DNA of 64,000 nt, from positions 16,368,001 to 16,432,000 of the forward strand of contig OZ231127.1 of NCBI GenBank assembly GCA_965153355.1, in the 5' to 3' direction. The first letter of the stretch is position 1, and the number at the start of each line of letters is the position of its first letter. The DNA comes from Flaccisagitta enflata (Eukaryota; Chaetognatha; Sagittoidea; Aphragmophora). The notes beneath the pieces were generated by a model. That model made no database searches. It saw only the letters and a program-made list of their open reading frames with translations, and was not told where the DNA came from. Of this stretch, positions 23,090 to 36,205 are shown one piece after another. The position numbers were made by a program, and so were the translations under genes.

Positions 23090-23135
<46 letters not shown>
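23090..23135. repeat. (GA)n microsatellite
   Basis: About 22 GA units. Confidence 0.95.
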
Positions 23136-23138
<3 letters not shown>

Positions 23139-23408
23139 GTGGAAGCAATGGTACCTGAGTTACAGCTTTTGCGATGGTGAAAACGATTCTAGAGAAATCG
23201 AATGGCAAATGAACTGAAGCAAGCGTGAAACGACTCATCACGGCCATGATACTGATTCACTGATAATCAATTCAGTCAAATCTTACGCTTGTTATTGAAG
23301 CATTCAGCTGAGACAACAAAATCCTGTTCAAAAATGTACATCACCAAAAAAAAAAAAAAAAAAAAAAAACATCGCAAGATAATCAAGAAATAACAGGAAG
23401 CAGGCATT

Positions 23409-24006
23409 AACTATGGCAAAATAAAAAAGCGAACAACATGTTTGTCAATGTTTCACATCCAAGCAATGAAAAAAACATAATAAAATCCATGACCATTTTG
23501 AAGATCTGCAAAAGATCTTTCAAGTGAGACCTTGCTGGATGTTCTGACTCTATCCGTTTAGAAATGGCTTTAGAATGAAGATAGGTGGTCAAGAATTAGG
23601 AAATTCACTACACCATTTTCATGGGATATCTCTATTCTAACATAAAAATAAAACGCATTGAGTTATTAATTCGTTCTTGGCGCCATTTTAAAGAAAATTT
23701 GAAGCTCTTCAATTTGCTTATAGATAACGAGTAGCTACGATAATCCTGAGCTGCTCACTTGACAAAAACAGAAAGACCAAAATTCGTCATTGAAAGAAAA
23801 ATTGAAAAAAGCACTTTTTTCAATCAGCGATTTTTTTCTTCAAACCATTGCCATTTCTAAACGAATAAAGCTACAATGACCAGCAACGTCGCATTTGGAA
23901 GATTTTTTGCAGAGCTTTAAAATGGTCATGGATTTTTTATGGTTCAGGCCCATACTTAAGCAGAAACTAGCAAAACAAAGTGTTAGCTTTTTTCTTTGCC
24001 ATAGTT
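23409..24006. mobile_element. ~600-bp inverted-repeat element
   Basis: Arms at 23409-23578 and about 23850-24006 share AACTATGGCAAA at the ends, AATCCATGACCATTTT in the middle and CGTTTAGAAATGGC at the inner end. The spacer is ~270 bp and AT-rich. TTAA occurs next to the left end and 3 nt beyond the right end. The family cannot be named. Non-coding. Confidence 0.72.
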
Positions 24007-24135
24007 GTTAAAATCAACAACGACTCAATCATCCTGATTTCCATCGGCAACTAACCATGACTAGGGATCAATACGGTAGACAGGCCCCGTAAATTGAGTT
24101 TGACCGACCGACCAACGGTAAAGACTGCCAATCAA

Positions 24136-24440
24136 ACAAGGCCGTATATACTTACCCGCAGTCGAAGATAGGTGGGTAGAGCGGAATAGCAAGTTTTTAG
24201 GTGCGACAAAGCACCTCTATAACTGGCTGTGTCCGTTGGTCGGGTGGTCGGTTGGTCGGTTGGTCGGTCGGTCGGTCGGTTGGTTGGTAACGCATTCGTT
24301 CGACGATCAACATGTCGCACCTATTGGCCTACTTGGCCTTGTTTAGCAGAACATTTGACTTGGTTACGGACCTATGGATGGATCGACGGACCGTCGGACA
24401 GACCGACACGGCAAGTTCTAGAGTCGCGTGTCTGCCAAAA
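24136..24440 (+). mobile_element. HE-1 element split by a nested HE-2
   Basis: 5' AACAAGGCCGTATATAC and AGTCGAAGATAGGTGGG before the insert; GACCGTCGGACAGACCGAC and TTCTAGAGTCGCGTGTCTGC after it. The similar 27688-27890 copy supports joining the halves. The hairpin has decayed. Confidence 0.55.
24199..24343 (-). mobile_element. HE-2 element, complete (145 bp)
   Basis: Hairpin AGGTGCGACAAAGCACCT at the left (perfect 6-bp stem), CTGTGTCC, (GGTC)n, GTAACGCATTCGTTCGACG, subterminal GTCGCACCT and 5' end ACTTGGCCTTGTT. T-run at the hairpin side. Confidence 0.88.
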
Positions 24441-25154
24441 CATTTTCAATTAGGATTGATAACTGCGGCATGAAATAACCTGATGATGAGTTATAACCAG
24501 AATTCCGCTCCGTTAGAGCGCACCCGCTTTTAAGGCATACCCGCTTGGTAAAGCTTGGGACTTTTTGTCCCATTAGAGACTTTGTAGCTATTTCTATATT
24601 CGCTATATAAGGCAGCTCAAGTGAAGCTCGTCTGTACCAGTTTTTGGTATGTTTGTTTGTTTTTTTTGGGGGGGGGGGAGGGGATTGTTTTTTTTTTTTT
24701 TTTTTTTTTTTTTACCTTTTGATTTGAAAAGGAAGCATGCAGTAGATGGGCCTTCAGTCAAGGACCCAATTCGCGGAATATTTCATCATCAGTTTCATCA
24801 CCATGCCATGTGCCATCAGGAGCCCCCCCCCTCACCATTACGTGCTATCTGGAATGCCGCCCCCCTTCTGCCCCCCATCAGACGTGCCATCAGGAGCGCC
24901 CCCCCCCATGGTGCCCCCCATCAGACGTGCCATCATCTTCCCAGAATCGAACTTTCTCGATTTATTTTACGACGTGTCCGCCACTCAAGTGGTTCTCTTT
25001 TCTCATTTTCTCCTGCCTTCCTTCTGTCTGTCCGCTATCTGTCCGTTTGTCTGTGTTGGTGTCTGTTTCTCTGTTTGTCAGTGTTGGTGTCTGTTTATCT
25101 GTTTGTCTTGTCTTTGCATCTGTCACTCCGTCTGTCTGTCTGTCGCACTCTGTA
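24441..25154. other. Non-coding, low complexity in parts
   Basis: G10/T25 homopolymers at 24667-24713 and a ~25-bp unit containing CCCCCATCAGACGTGCCATC repeated with variation at 24815-24935. Confidence 0.5.
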
Positions 25155-25376
<222 letters not shown>

Positions 25377-25534
25377 TACTTCTTGGTCCATTTTCCGCAG
25401 GCCATTACGCGATTTGCCCTCACACTCGTGTGAGGTTTTCTTGGTTTCCTTTTATTCTTCGTCTTCTTATTCTTTTCCTTATTCCTCATTTTCTCCTCTT
25501 TCTTGTTCTCTACTGACTCGATGTTCATCTTTTT

Positions 25535-25738
25535 AGTTGCGGACACACAACACTATAGGAGGCTTTGACCGTCCGCCGGTCGGTCGCTCCGTCCGTGGTC
25601 ACTAGTCGAAAAGTGCGAAAATGAGCGTTTTAGATGGTTTGTGTGTGTGTGTGTGGGGGGGGGGGGCTGGGGTATGGATGGGGGTTGGATAAACTGCCCA
25701 CTCGTCCGCAACGATATTGTGACCCCACGTCACTTGTT
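25535..25738 (-). mobile_element. HE-3 element, complete (204 bp)
   Basis: Hairpin AGTTGCGGACACACAAC at the left, GCTTTGACC, (GGTC)-like core, a short (TG)n and G-run, then the subterminal GTCCGCAAC and the 5' end GTCACTTGTT. The GTTGCGGAC word is shared by the hairpin arm and the 5' subterminal motif. Confidence 0.8.
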
Positions 25739-25779
25739 TCAATTAATTTGTTTGTTTGTTTTTTCACCATATTAATCGC

Positions 25780-25860
25780 CTTCTTCTTCGTCTTCGCCTT
25801 CTTCTTCGTCTTCGCCCTCTTCTTCGTCTTCGTCTTCTTCTTCGTCTTCTTCTTCTTGTT
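25780..25860. repeat. TTCTTCGTCTTCGCC minisatellite
   Basis: 15-bp units; low-complexity. Confidence 0.8.
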
Positions 25861-25959
25861 GCTTCTTAGACCCTTCTATTTCTCTTCTTTGCATCAACCT
25901 GTCACCGTTGTAGTCTGTCTGTGCGTTCATCTCCATGTGTCTCTCTTCCTATGTGTGTG

Positions 25960-26124
<165 letters not shown>

Positions 26125-26273
26125 CTCATTTCCTATATCTTTTCCACATTCTTGCGAATTGTGTTTCCCTTTTCCGGAACGACAATTTCCCAAACTTTCT
26201 TCAATTTCAATTTTCCTTTTTTTTTTCTTTTTTTTTCTTTTTTTTAAATGCTGGTTGGAAAGAAGTAAATGGT

Positions 26274-26570
<297 letters not shown>

Positions 26571-26681
26571 GAACTGATAAAAAAAATCCTTATTTGTGTT
26601 TGGGTTCCACAACATGATTCGCTGAACAGCCTCCTTATAGTGATATCACCATCCGAGTTCAGACTTAAAGAGACTTTTTTT

Positions 26682-26684
<3 letters not shown>

Positions 26685-26778
<94 letters not shown>
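26685..26778. repeat. (CT)n microsatellite
   Basis: About 46 CT units. Confidence 0.95.
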
Positions 26779-26780
<2 letters not shown>

Positions 26781-27255
26781 CTAATCCAAATTTGAAGCGA
26801 TTTCCCGAGTCTCATCATCTCTCATGTCTTCTTTTTATGAGCCAAAAATGTAACTTGAGGGAATGTTTTATCACCTCTCTTTTTGGTTTATTTTCTTATC
26901 TCTGTTTAAAGAGGGTTGGATCTGGGGATGATAACAATTTGTATTCCATGTTACTGGAATCTTGATCAGTCTTTCCTTCTTTATTACGGAAATTCAGTGG
27001 TGCCTTGCTGTGGTAGCACGCCCGCTTTCAAGACATGATCGCCATAAATGCACAGAGATTGGTAGCCCAGCAAAGAAAGAGATATAATATCTTTTATTCA
27101 ACATACTATAAACAAAGAACTATGAACTAATTCTAGTGAAAAAACAAGGAAAAATTATTTATCATGTGCAAGGATAAATCGACAGTCGACACTGCGTAGT
27201 AGGTAACTCATGATGAACAATGAGGTGGAAAAACATATTTGCATGAAATGGATAG
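26779..27255. other. Non-coding, no recognised feature
   Basis: Unique sequence; nothing assignable. Confidence 0.4.
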
Positions 27256-27369
27256 AAAGCATACTTCTAGTTGGCCTAATTCAATGAAATTTTTACTGTA
27301 GTGTCTCGATACTTTAGGCGTACTACAGTTCAAATTTCATCGCACTGGGTCAACCAGAAGTGTGCTTTT
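27256..27369. repeat. Short inverted repeat (~114 bp)
   Basis: Arms AAAGCATACTTCTAGTTG and CAACCAGAAGTGTGCTTTT with ATGAAATTT.ACTGTAGT further in. It may be a tiny MITE; flanks are not informative. Confidence 0.6.
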
Positions 27370-27687
27370 TTTGTTTTGTTTTGTTTTTTTTGCAAAGGTG
27401 TTTTTCCGCCTTATTGTTCAACACGTGTTAAGCATGGACATCGCTTCGCCTCACAGTGCTTGTTCGGCCAATCGACGAAGTTCATTTTATCAGCCTACCA
27501 CCGATCTAGATCACGTGCACAGTGCTACCTGTCACTGACCCCCACCTATCCTACACTTGTCGCTCCCTTCAATCTTTTCCTCCCTCCGACTTCCCTTGCT
27601 TACCTCCGCCTTTATCACAAGAATAGAAAAGGTAGTGCGAAAAAACAAAGAGAAAAAAGATGAGTGATAAAAAGAGAAGTAAAAAGA

Positions 27688-27890
27688 AACAAGGCCGGAT
27701 ACGCTTCTACCCTATTCGCGTGAAGATAGGTAAGGGCAGTGATGTAAGAGGCCGCATTAGGATTTGGGCAGAAGCAGTGATGCAAAAACCGCTCAAAAAC
27801 ACCGATAACGCAAAAGAAGTGAATATGTGAGTGACCGACCAACCAGTGAACCGTAAAAGTGGGTTCTAGACTACAGAGTTGCGTGGAAAG
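27688..27890 (+). mobile_element. HE-1-like element, 203 bp
   Basis: 5' AACAAGGCCGGATACGC; subterminal ATTCGCGTGAAGATAGG; GGGCAG motifs; GACCGACCAACC; 3' CAGAGTTGCGTGG with the hairpin decayed. Confidence 0.65.
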
Positions 27891-28019
27891 AGGAAAAGCA
27901 AACGAATGGGGACCTTTGGTAAGCGATGTCAGCGACCTCCTTTTCACATATTAGGCCTCTGGTCTGAATAGTCGAAAACCGTTATGTCGTTTGTGTGGAC
28001 TCTAGAGTCGTATTGTTTT

Positions 28020-28140
28020 GGTCTGGGATTCAGGAGTAGAAGTGGAAGACTAGGAGGAGGAAGTTAAGGAGGATAGTGAGGAGGAGGAGGAAGAGGAGGA
28101 GCAGAAGGAGGAGGAGGTTTAGGGGGAGAAAGAGAAAAGA
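28020..28140. repeat. GGAGGA purine tract
   Basis: Irregular GAGGAGGAA repeats. Confidence 0.8.
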
Positions 28141-28150
28141 GAGAAATATT

Positions 28151-28955
28151 AATAGCAGCCCAAAGGCAGTAAGTGGTCAGCGGTACCCGTGCCCTGCTTG
28201 AGTAGTATGTGATCTAGGTTGAGGGGGAGCAGGGCAGCTACCCCGAAGGAGACAAAATCCTGTAGAACACAGGGGGAATCTGTTCATCCGCCCGTCCGTC
28301 CCTCCCTCTGTCTGCCTTCCTTCTGTCCGGGATGCCATGTTTTCCAAGATCTCATTGAATAACATGAACAATGACGAAATGCAGTATATAGACAACAGTA
28401 CCCATGCCCTCCTTGAGTAGTTTGTTGATTAAGTTGAGGGGGGAGCAGTCCAAGATTTGGGTACCTGATGCCAGAATCTGGGCCTCAGAGACCAGTTTCT
28501 TAGTCTAAGAGGCCAGGATTTGAGTCTCTGAGGCCAGGATTTGAGTCTCTGAGGCCCGGATTTAGGCTTTTGAGGCCAGAACCTAGGACTCAGAGGCCAG
28601 AATATGGGTCCCAGTGATCAAGATCTGGGTCTCTAAGGTTAAGGGGTGGGTTTTAGAAGCCAGAATCTGGGTATCAGTAGCTTGAATCTAGGTTTTAAGG
28701 GCTAAAATGATGGAACTCAGACCAGAATTCAGGTCTTCCAGGCAGATTTGGACCAATTTGCTTGGATTTGGGCCATTTTGCTTGGATTTGGGCCATTTTG
28801 CTTGGATTTGGGCCATTTTGCTTGGATTTGGGTTCCAAAGGAGACAACGCCCTAAGGATGGGGTTGGGGGACAGACATACGGACGTAAGGATGGATGGAC
28901 AGATTCCCCCTGTGTTCTACAGGACTTTGTCCCCTTCGGGGCCGCTGCCCAAAAA
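28151..28955 (+). mobile_element. HE-6a foldback element, complete
   Basis: 5' AATAGCAGCCCAAAGGCAG then GGTCAGCGGTACCCGTGCCC. The arms 28227-28277 and 28898-28950 share CTGTAGAACACAGGGGGA. The interior includes one CATTGAATAACATG unit, a GAGGCCAGGATTTGAGTCTC minisatellite and four tandem copies of TTTGCTTGGATTTGGGCCAT (28757-28830). 3' end CCGCTGCCCAAAAAA. Confidence 0.82.
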
Positions 28956-29045
28956 ATGGATGATGGTGAGGAGGCCGAGGAGGATGGTGAGGAAAAGGAT
29001 GGTGAGGAAGATGATGAAATAGGGGATGAAGATGAAGAAGGATAT
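28956..29045. repeat. GATGGTGAGGA purine repeat
   Basis: Irregular units following the HE-6a 3' end. Confidence 0.7.
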
Positions 29046-29483
29046 CATCGCAGCCTTTAACCTTTCCACTGTCAACAGAAATTGTGGATCCAGCTGTTAT
29101 TCGGATTCTGTAAACACGCAAAACGCGAGACCCGCTACCAACCAACTGATGGTGATGGTGACAGAGAGAAAGAGAGAGACACAGACACACAGCCAGACAG
29201 CCAGACGAACCGACAGAAAGACAGCCAGCAAAACAGACAGACTGAAGACACCGACAGATGGACAGAAATGGGTGAAATAACAGAGAATCACCGCCCGTCA
29301 AAAGTACAGAAGAGATAGTCAAATGAATAAATGTCAAACAAACAAAACAAACTGACAACAAACAAACAAACAGCCCAGCATTCACACATCCACACAAGCA
29401 AACAAACAAATGGACAAACAAACAAACAAATGAAGAACTAACAAACTAACAAACAAGCAAACAAAAAACAAAGCACGTTGCGG
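29046..29483. other. Non-coding, A/C-rich
   Basis: ACAGACAG words (29190-29260) and AACAAACAAAC words (29335-29470); no gene. Confidence 0.45.
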
Positions 29484-29500
29484 TGCTTTGATGCACCTAA
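29484..29500 (+). mobile_element. HE-2 hairpin remnant
   Basis: GGTGCTTTGATGCACCTAAG only. Confidence 0.5.
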
Positions 29501-29916
29501 GAGAAGGGAAAATGAATGGAGAAAAACGCAAGACCAAGATAATGAAAAAAGGCGGAAAATAATACAAAACAAAGCGCAGCACTGCGAACTAGAGGGAAAA
29601 GACTTAAAAAACAAAATAAAACAAAAAACATCAAGATGAATGGACGAAAGCGAATAAAATCAATTGAAATTGCCAGAGATAAGTTTTGTTCTTGGCTGGC
29701 CTAGCTGTACCTGTATACGAGCCCTCCTTTTCGATTTTTCCCTCTGCTTTCATGGATTTCTCATTGTACTATATTTTTGCCAAATCAGCGTTGTTGTCAA
29801 AGATCTCCTTGCATATGTGCTAAGGTTGGAGTCTCAGAGGCGTCTCTGTAATTCCGTCACGTCCAATCATGGCTAGTTGCATTGTTAATGAGTTAGTGCG
29901 GCTTTCTCGGATTACC
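29501..29916. other. Non-coding, no recognised feature
   Basis: Unique sequence with no supported feature. Confidence 0.4.
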
Positions 29917-30036
29917 TAGGTCGTTCTGGAGGCTGTGTCCGTCAGTTAATTGCTCGGTTGGTCGGTTGGTCGGTCCGTAACGTATTTGTTCGACGATCCA
30001 CACGGCGCACGTCTTAGCCTAGTACTTGGCCTTGCT
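29917..30036 (-). mobile_element. HE-2 element, decayed
   Basis: GGCTGTGTCCG, (GGTTGGTC)n, GTAACGTATTTGTTCGACG, then GTACTTGGCCTTG as the 5' end. The hairpin is degraded. Confidence 0.65.
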
Positions 30037-30048
30037 TCTTGGTAATTC

Positions 30049-30151
30049 ACTTAGGCGTGTCGATATCTCCGTCCGTCGGTTGGTCAGCTCGTCGGTTTTT
30101 CGGCATTTGAAAAGGTTGTAGCTGCCGCTACCGCACGCCTGAACGCGACTG
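30049..30151 (-). mobile_element. HE-1-like element, decayed
   Basis: AGGCGTGTCGATATC, CCGTCCGTCGGTTGGTC, then CCGCACGCCTGAACGCGACT; the 5' tag is lost. Confidence 0.5.
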
Positions 30152-30984
30152 AGATGAACGAGTATTCAAAGGTGCTATAATTCACGGTGACTCCGAAAAG
30201 AAGATGTAAAGATTCAACGTGCACATTCGTTGTATGATGATAGTTTCAAATATGATTTAAACATTTATCTTTATTGAATCATTTGACTGATCAATGGTTA
30301 AACATTCGTTTAGTTAAAAGTCATCGCTGTATTGGAAAACAAACCCTCAAAAATCACCCAACGACAAATAAAGATAAAAGGACGCGTCCAAAAGGTGCTG
30401 TTCGAGAAATTAACATCTCTCTTTTGTCACTTTCATAAGCACCATAATTAAGAAAAAGTCACAACCAATTCTCTTTTAATTATCTGTCTCGTTATAACGT
30501 TTCATTAGGGGAAAATGCTCGAGGTGTCAAGAACCGAGGCAAACTGAGGAGCGCTTGTGGGGGGGGGGGGGGAGGAGGTAGATTGAAGACTTTCAGCCTC
30601 AATGAGTATGGTAAATGATAATGGTGGCGGCCTGACGGGTGGGGGCGGTCCATATGAGAAAAACATTTCTTTAGTAATTGTTTTGAACTGAGATAAATAC
30701 ATATATGATAATACGAGGACAATAGTAGCCTAGCAGCCTCACAAAATGTGGTAAATGGTGATAGTGGGGGATGGAGGATCCAAATGAAGTAAATGATGTT
30801 GGTGGCGGTGGTTGGTTTCGAATGAGGAAGATGGGAGGCTGGTAGCATCGAGAACTGTGACCAATGAGTGTTGTCAGGTTGGGTGGGTATATAAAAGACA
30901 AATGGGCGCCGGGTGAGGTTGCCGGTCCGGGAACCTGATTATTCATTAAATGCGGTAAATAAGGTCGGTCAGGTTGGATGTGTA
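30152..30984. other. Non-coding; degenerate GGTAAATGATGATGG repeats
   Basis: GGTAAATG(A/G)T.ATGGTGG words at 30600-30830 recur irregularly; a G13 run lies near 30558-30571. No gene. Confidence 0.45.
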
Positions 30985-31336
30985 CATTACGCCGATTGCA
31001 TCCCGGGACTTGGCAGAATTGCTCTTACGTGCCCCCTTCATAATATGACACCCACAATTTTAACTCAAACGAGCCAATGTGCAGCTTTCTAGCTTGACGG
31101 GAACCTTTTTTAGGGCCCGTTAAAAGTTTACGTTGGAATTAATGGGAAAAAATCCCCTTATGAATCCCCTTAAGAAAAACCTTTTATTTTCTTTGTTAAT
31201 TTTATATTGACCCTAGGTTGCCATCAAGCTAGAAAGCTGCGCATTGGCTTGTTTGAATTAAAATCGTGAGTGTCACTTTCTGAATGGGGCACACAATAGC
31301 GATTCAGCAAAGTCCCGGGATACAATCGGCGTAGTG
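30985..31336. mobile_element. 352-bp palindromic MITE with TA flanks
   Basis: Inverted arms of ~120 bp (30985-31105 and 31220-31336) share the CGCCGATTG and ATCCCGGGACTT blocks and a 17-bp AGCTTTCTAGCTTGA-like inner block. The ends read CATTACGCCG and CACTACGCCG, each preceded by TA. The 110-bp centre is unrelated. No coding capacity. Probably Tc1/mariner-derived. Confidence 0.8.
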
Positions 31337-31490
31337 TACAGTACATGAAGGAAAACTGGGCGCCTCGTTGCCTCCCGAGTCGTCTTCACTGGAGCTGGTA
31401 TCCTGGAGCCACGAATGGCGTGAAGACCCAAAGGAACGTGGTTAACCGTTTTGTGCATGTGCTCATGTGCGAGTCTGGCCGTGTTTCTAC

Positions 31491-31626
31491 TAGGGATGTG
31501 GAAGCGGTCGATTTTCAAGCCGCTTCCACCGCTTCCGCTTCCGCTTCCGCTTCCAATTTACTGTTCAAACACTAGTAGCTATCCCATCCTCCAAATTGGA
31601 AGCGGTCAATCGCTTCCACATCCCTA
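31491..31626. mobile_element. 136-bp hAT MITE with 8-bp target duplication
   Basis: The ends are TAGGGATGTGGAAGCG and CGCTTCCACATCCCTA. The flanks are GTTTCTAC on both sides (31483-31490, 31627-31634), matching the nTnnnnAn target preference known for hAT elements. The middle holds a (CCGCTT)n run. Too short to encode anything. Confidence 0.9.
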
Positions 31627-31634
31627 GTTTCTAC

Positions 31635-31850
31635 ACATAGATAACCAAGTCTTTAAAGGGGTTACTTGGTCGCTCGCACTATTTGTTCAATAGCACTGCT
31701 CACTCTGCTCACTCACTCTGCAGCGCTCTGCTTCGCTCTGCTTGTTCTAATATGCTTGCTGCTCATATCACTCCACAGTGCTCCGCTATTCTCACTTCAT
31801 TCACAGGTACACTCACTCACTTTGCTGACTCCCTCATGGAACAGCAAAGG
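31635..31850. other. Non-coding; CACTCTGCTC-type words
   Basis: CTCACTCTGC and GCTCTGC recur irregularly. Confidence 0.4.
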
Positions 31851-32905
31851 AGAGGAAAAGATAAGGACATGAAAGATAAAGCAAATGAGACAAAGATAGA
31901 GAATAGTTATCAGTAGGAACACGCCCTTGATGAGATAGCAGGGGTGTATATTCTTGAGTCGCTTTTGATTTTTTTCCCCCCCTGCCTTTGATTTTCTTCC
32001 CCACGACGCATCGCGTCGCGTGTTTATATCTATGATTTACTTCCCTATATAGCAATAAAACTATGTAGTTAAGGTTTGAATAGTGTTAAATTGTGTTTTA
32101 CTAATTAAGGTTTATGATTTGGTACTGTAAAAAGTTATATTTTCCCCAAATTTCCTTTTTTTCTCTTTTTTCCCCCTTGATTTCCTTCCCCATCTCCAGA
32201 CCCTTTGATTTTTTTCCCCCCCCCCACCGGGGGGGGGAAAACTCAAGAATATACAGGCCTGTGAGATAGAGATAGCGACATGAGAAATAGGAGGAAATGA
32301 GACAAAGACAGAAATAAGAATCAGTAGGAACACGCCTATGATGAGATAGAGATAAAGACATGAGAAATAAGAGGAAATGAGACAAAGATAGAGAAATGAG
32401 AGTCAGTAGGAACACGCCCTTGATGAGATAGAGATAGAGACATGAGAAATAAAAGGCACATCAGACAAAGACAGAAATAAGAATCAGTAGGAACACGCCT
32501 TTGATGAGATAGAGATAGAGACATGAGAAATAAGAGGAAATGAGACAAAGACAAAGAAATGAGAGTCAGTAGGAACACGCCCTTGATGAGATAGAGATAG
32601 AGACATGAGAAATAAAGGCACATGAGACAAAGACAGAAATAATGATCAGTAGAAACATGCCTTTGATGAGATAGATATAGAGACATGAGAAATAAAGGCA
32701 CATGAGACAAAGACAGTGAAATAAGAAATGGTAAAAACACGCCCTTGATAAGTTAGAGATAGAGACATGAGAAATAAAGGCACATGAGACAAAGACAGAG
32801 AAATAAGAATCAGTAGGAACACGCCCTTGATGAGATAAAGATAGAGACATGAGAAATAAAGGCACATGAGACAAAGACAGTGAAATAAGAAACGGTAGAA
32901 AGACC
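31851..32905. repeat. 81-bp minisatellite array interrupted by H1
   Basis: Units share CAGTAGGAACACGCC, TTGATGAGATAGAGATAG and GACATGAGAAATAA at 80-84 bp spacing (for example 32322, 32404, 32485, 32567, 32647, 32811). The period is near a multiple of three, so minus-strand frames of S/L/F run through it, but they show no gene character. Confidence 0.88.
31939..32261. mobile_element. H-type (hAT-like) element H1 with 8-bp target duplication
   Basis: The ends are CAGGGGTGTATATTCTTGAG and CTCAAGAATATACAGGCCTG. TGAGATAG precedes it and is repeated after it (31931-31938, 32262-32269). The neighbouring 81-bp satellite units show the uninterrupted site, confirming the duplication. The interior has runs of TTTGATTTTTTTCCCC and a CGCGTCGCGTG motif. 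It is related to H2. Confidence 0.85.
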
Positions 32906-34324
<1,419 letters not shown>

Positions 34325-34610
34325 AAGATGAGGTTGGGGAGCAGGGTAGCGATATCAAAGGGGTAGAACAAAGCCAAAGGGGGAATCTGCCTGTCCGTTT
34401 GTCCAAAATAAAGGACTCAAGACTAGAAATAAGTTTTTTAGTCAAGACAGGGACGTTAGATTTGACTCTCTCAGGTAGAATTAGGGTCAAAATGGGCCCC
34501 GAAAAAGAGAAACCTCTGAGGGCGATGAAGGGGATTAACAGCTGGACAGAAATATTTTCTCTGTGTTCCACAGGTCCTCGTCCCTCATGGAATCTCTGCC
34601 CAAAAACAGG
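34325..34610 (+). mobile_element. HE-6a element, strongly decayed
   Basis: GAGCAGGGTAGCG with TAGAACAAAGCCAAAGGGGG at the left and CTCTGTGTTCCACAGG with TCTGCCCAAAAACAGG at the right keep the inverted-arm order. Confidence 0.5.
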
Positions 34611-34939
34611 GGAGGGTACAAAACCAGACGATTCCATGGAAAGAATGGGGAACTTGGAGCAAAGTGGCTAAAGTAGAAGAAGAAGAGGAGGAGGAAGAAG
34701 AGGAGGAGGAGCGGATGTATCTTGTGGTAAAAAACGATGAAGAGGATCTTAGATGTCATGTTTTAAAGAGGAGGAAGAAGACTATATATGGTAGCAGATG
34801 CCATGCTGGTGCGAGAAAAACTTTTACGCTGAGATCAGCGATTTTTTTTTCTTTTTGCTCTTTTTTTTTTCTTCTCTCTTTTCGTAAGCCGGGGGAACTC
34901 CAATGGCGAAGAATTTTGACTTGTATTCGATTTTTTTTT

Positions 34940-35159
34940 AGTCGCGTGCACGCGACTCTACAACCCGCGGCGCCGTTGGTCGGTCGGTTGGTCGGTTGGT
35001 TGGTCGGTTGGTCGGTTGGTCGGTCAGTCGGTCACACTTTACTTTTTTTATGAGTTTATTTTTTTAACCTCACTACTCCTGCCCAAATGGTCTGGTGGCC
35101 TCAAATATGGCCCCTGCCCACCCGCACGCGACTTCGGTAGCTGTGTATCCGGCCTTGTT
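34940..35159 (-). mobile_element. HE-1 element, complete (220 bp)
   Basis: Perfect palindrome AGTCGCGTGCACGCGACT at the left, about 12 GGTC/GGTT units, CACACTTTACTTTTTTTATG, subterminal CACGCGACTTCGG, 5' end GGCCTTGTT. T-runs on both flanks. Confidence 0.88.
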
Positions 35160-35472
35160 TTTTTGCCTTTTCCATACTTTTCTTTCGTTTCTTTATTTTT
35201 TCCTTTTTTCCTTTTTTTTTCCCTTCGTTCCTATTTTTCTGCCTGAGTGACTTATTTCAAGTGGTGGTTCAACGTAGACTGACGACGATAATCTGTCACA
35301 ATTCTTTTTCGGCTTTCACTCTCGCGACAAATTTAGATACACGCAGATGGGGGGGGGGGGGGAAAGGTGTAATAGATTTGATCCCCTTTTAACTTGGATA
35401 CAAGGCTCAACGCTACAAGTAGCAATCACAGTTATGGGACAGCACGTTCAAATTACATATGTGGACAAATAT

Positions 35473-35628
<156 letters not shown>

Positions 35629-35804
35629 CGAGAGAGAAAGTGTGTATGTGTGAGTGTGCCTCTTGTACAAAAGTGCGCATTAGTCGTCTTTTAGTTTGAA
35701 TTATCGGTTTCTAATGCCTCTGTCAAATACAACTCTGGCTATCAAAATGGATTTGACAGGCACGATAAAGTCGGCGTCCTTTGAGGGGAAAAAAGCCTGT
35801 CGGT

Positions 35805-36205
35805 CTCGTGCAAGCATCTCTATGACGCACTCAATTGGTCTATTCTTCTTCTATCGAGTATCTAGTCTCGCGCAAGCATCTCTATGATGCACTCAATTGA
35901 TCTATTCATCATCTATCAAGTATCTTGTCTCGCGTAAGCATCTCTATGACGCACTCAATTGGTTTATTCATCATCTCTTGAGTACTTAGTCTTGCGTAAG
36001 TATCTTTAGGTCGCACTCATTTTGTCTATTCTTCCATCAGCCTTAAGCATATCTATGACGCACTCAATTGGTTTATTCCTCATCTCTTGAGTACTTAGTC
36101 TTGCGTAAGCATCTTTTAGACGCACTCATTTTGTCTATTCTTCCATCAGCCTGTCTCTCGACTTCTTAGTCTTGCGAAAGCATCTGTGTGAGGCTCTTGG
36201 TCTGT
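35805..36205. repeat. ~62-bp minisatellite
   Basis: About seven diverged units with GCAAGCATCTCTATGACGCA, CTCAATTGGT.TATTC and GAGTACTTAGTCTTGCG. Confidence 0.82.

Noticed and set aside
24494-24560. tRNA-like words (CCGTTAGAGCGCACCCGC) suggesting a tRNA-derived SINE
   Set aside because: No B-box, no cloverleaf that I can draw, no second copy in the window.
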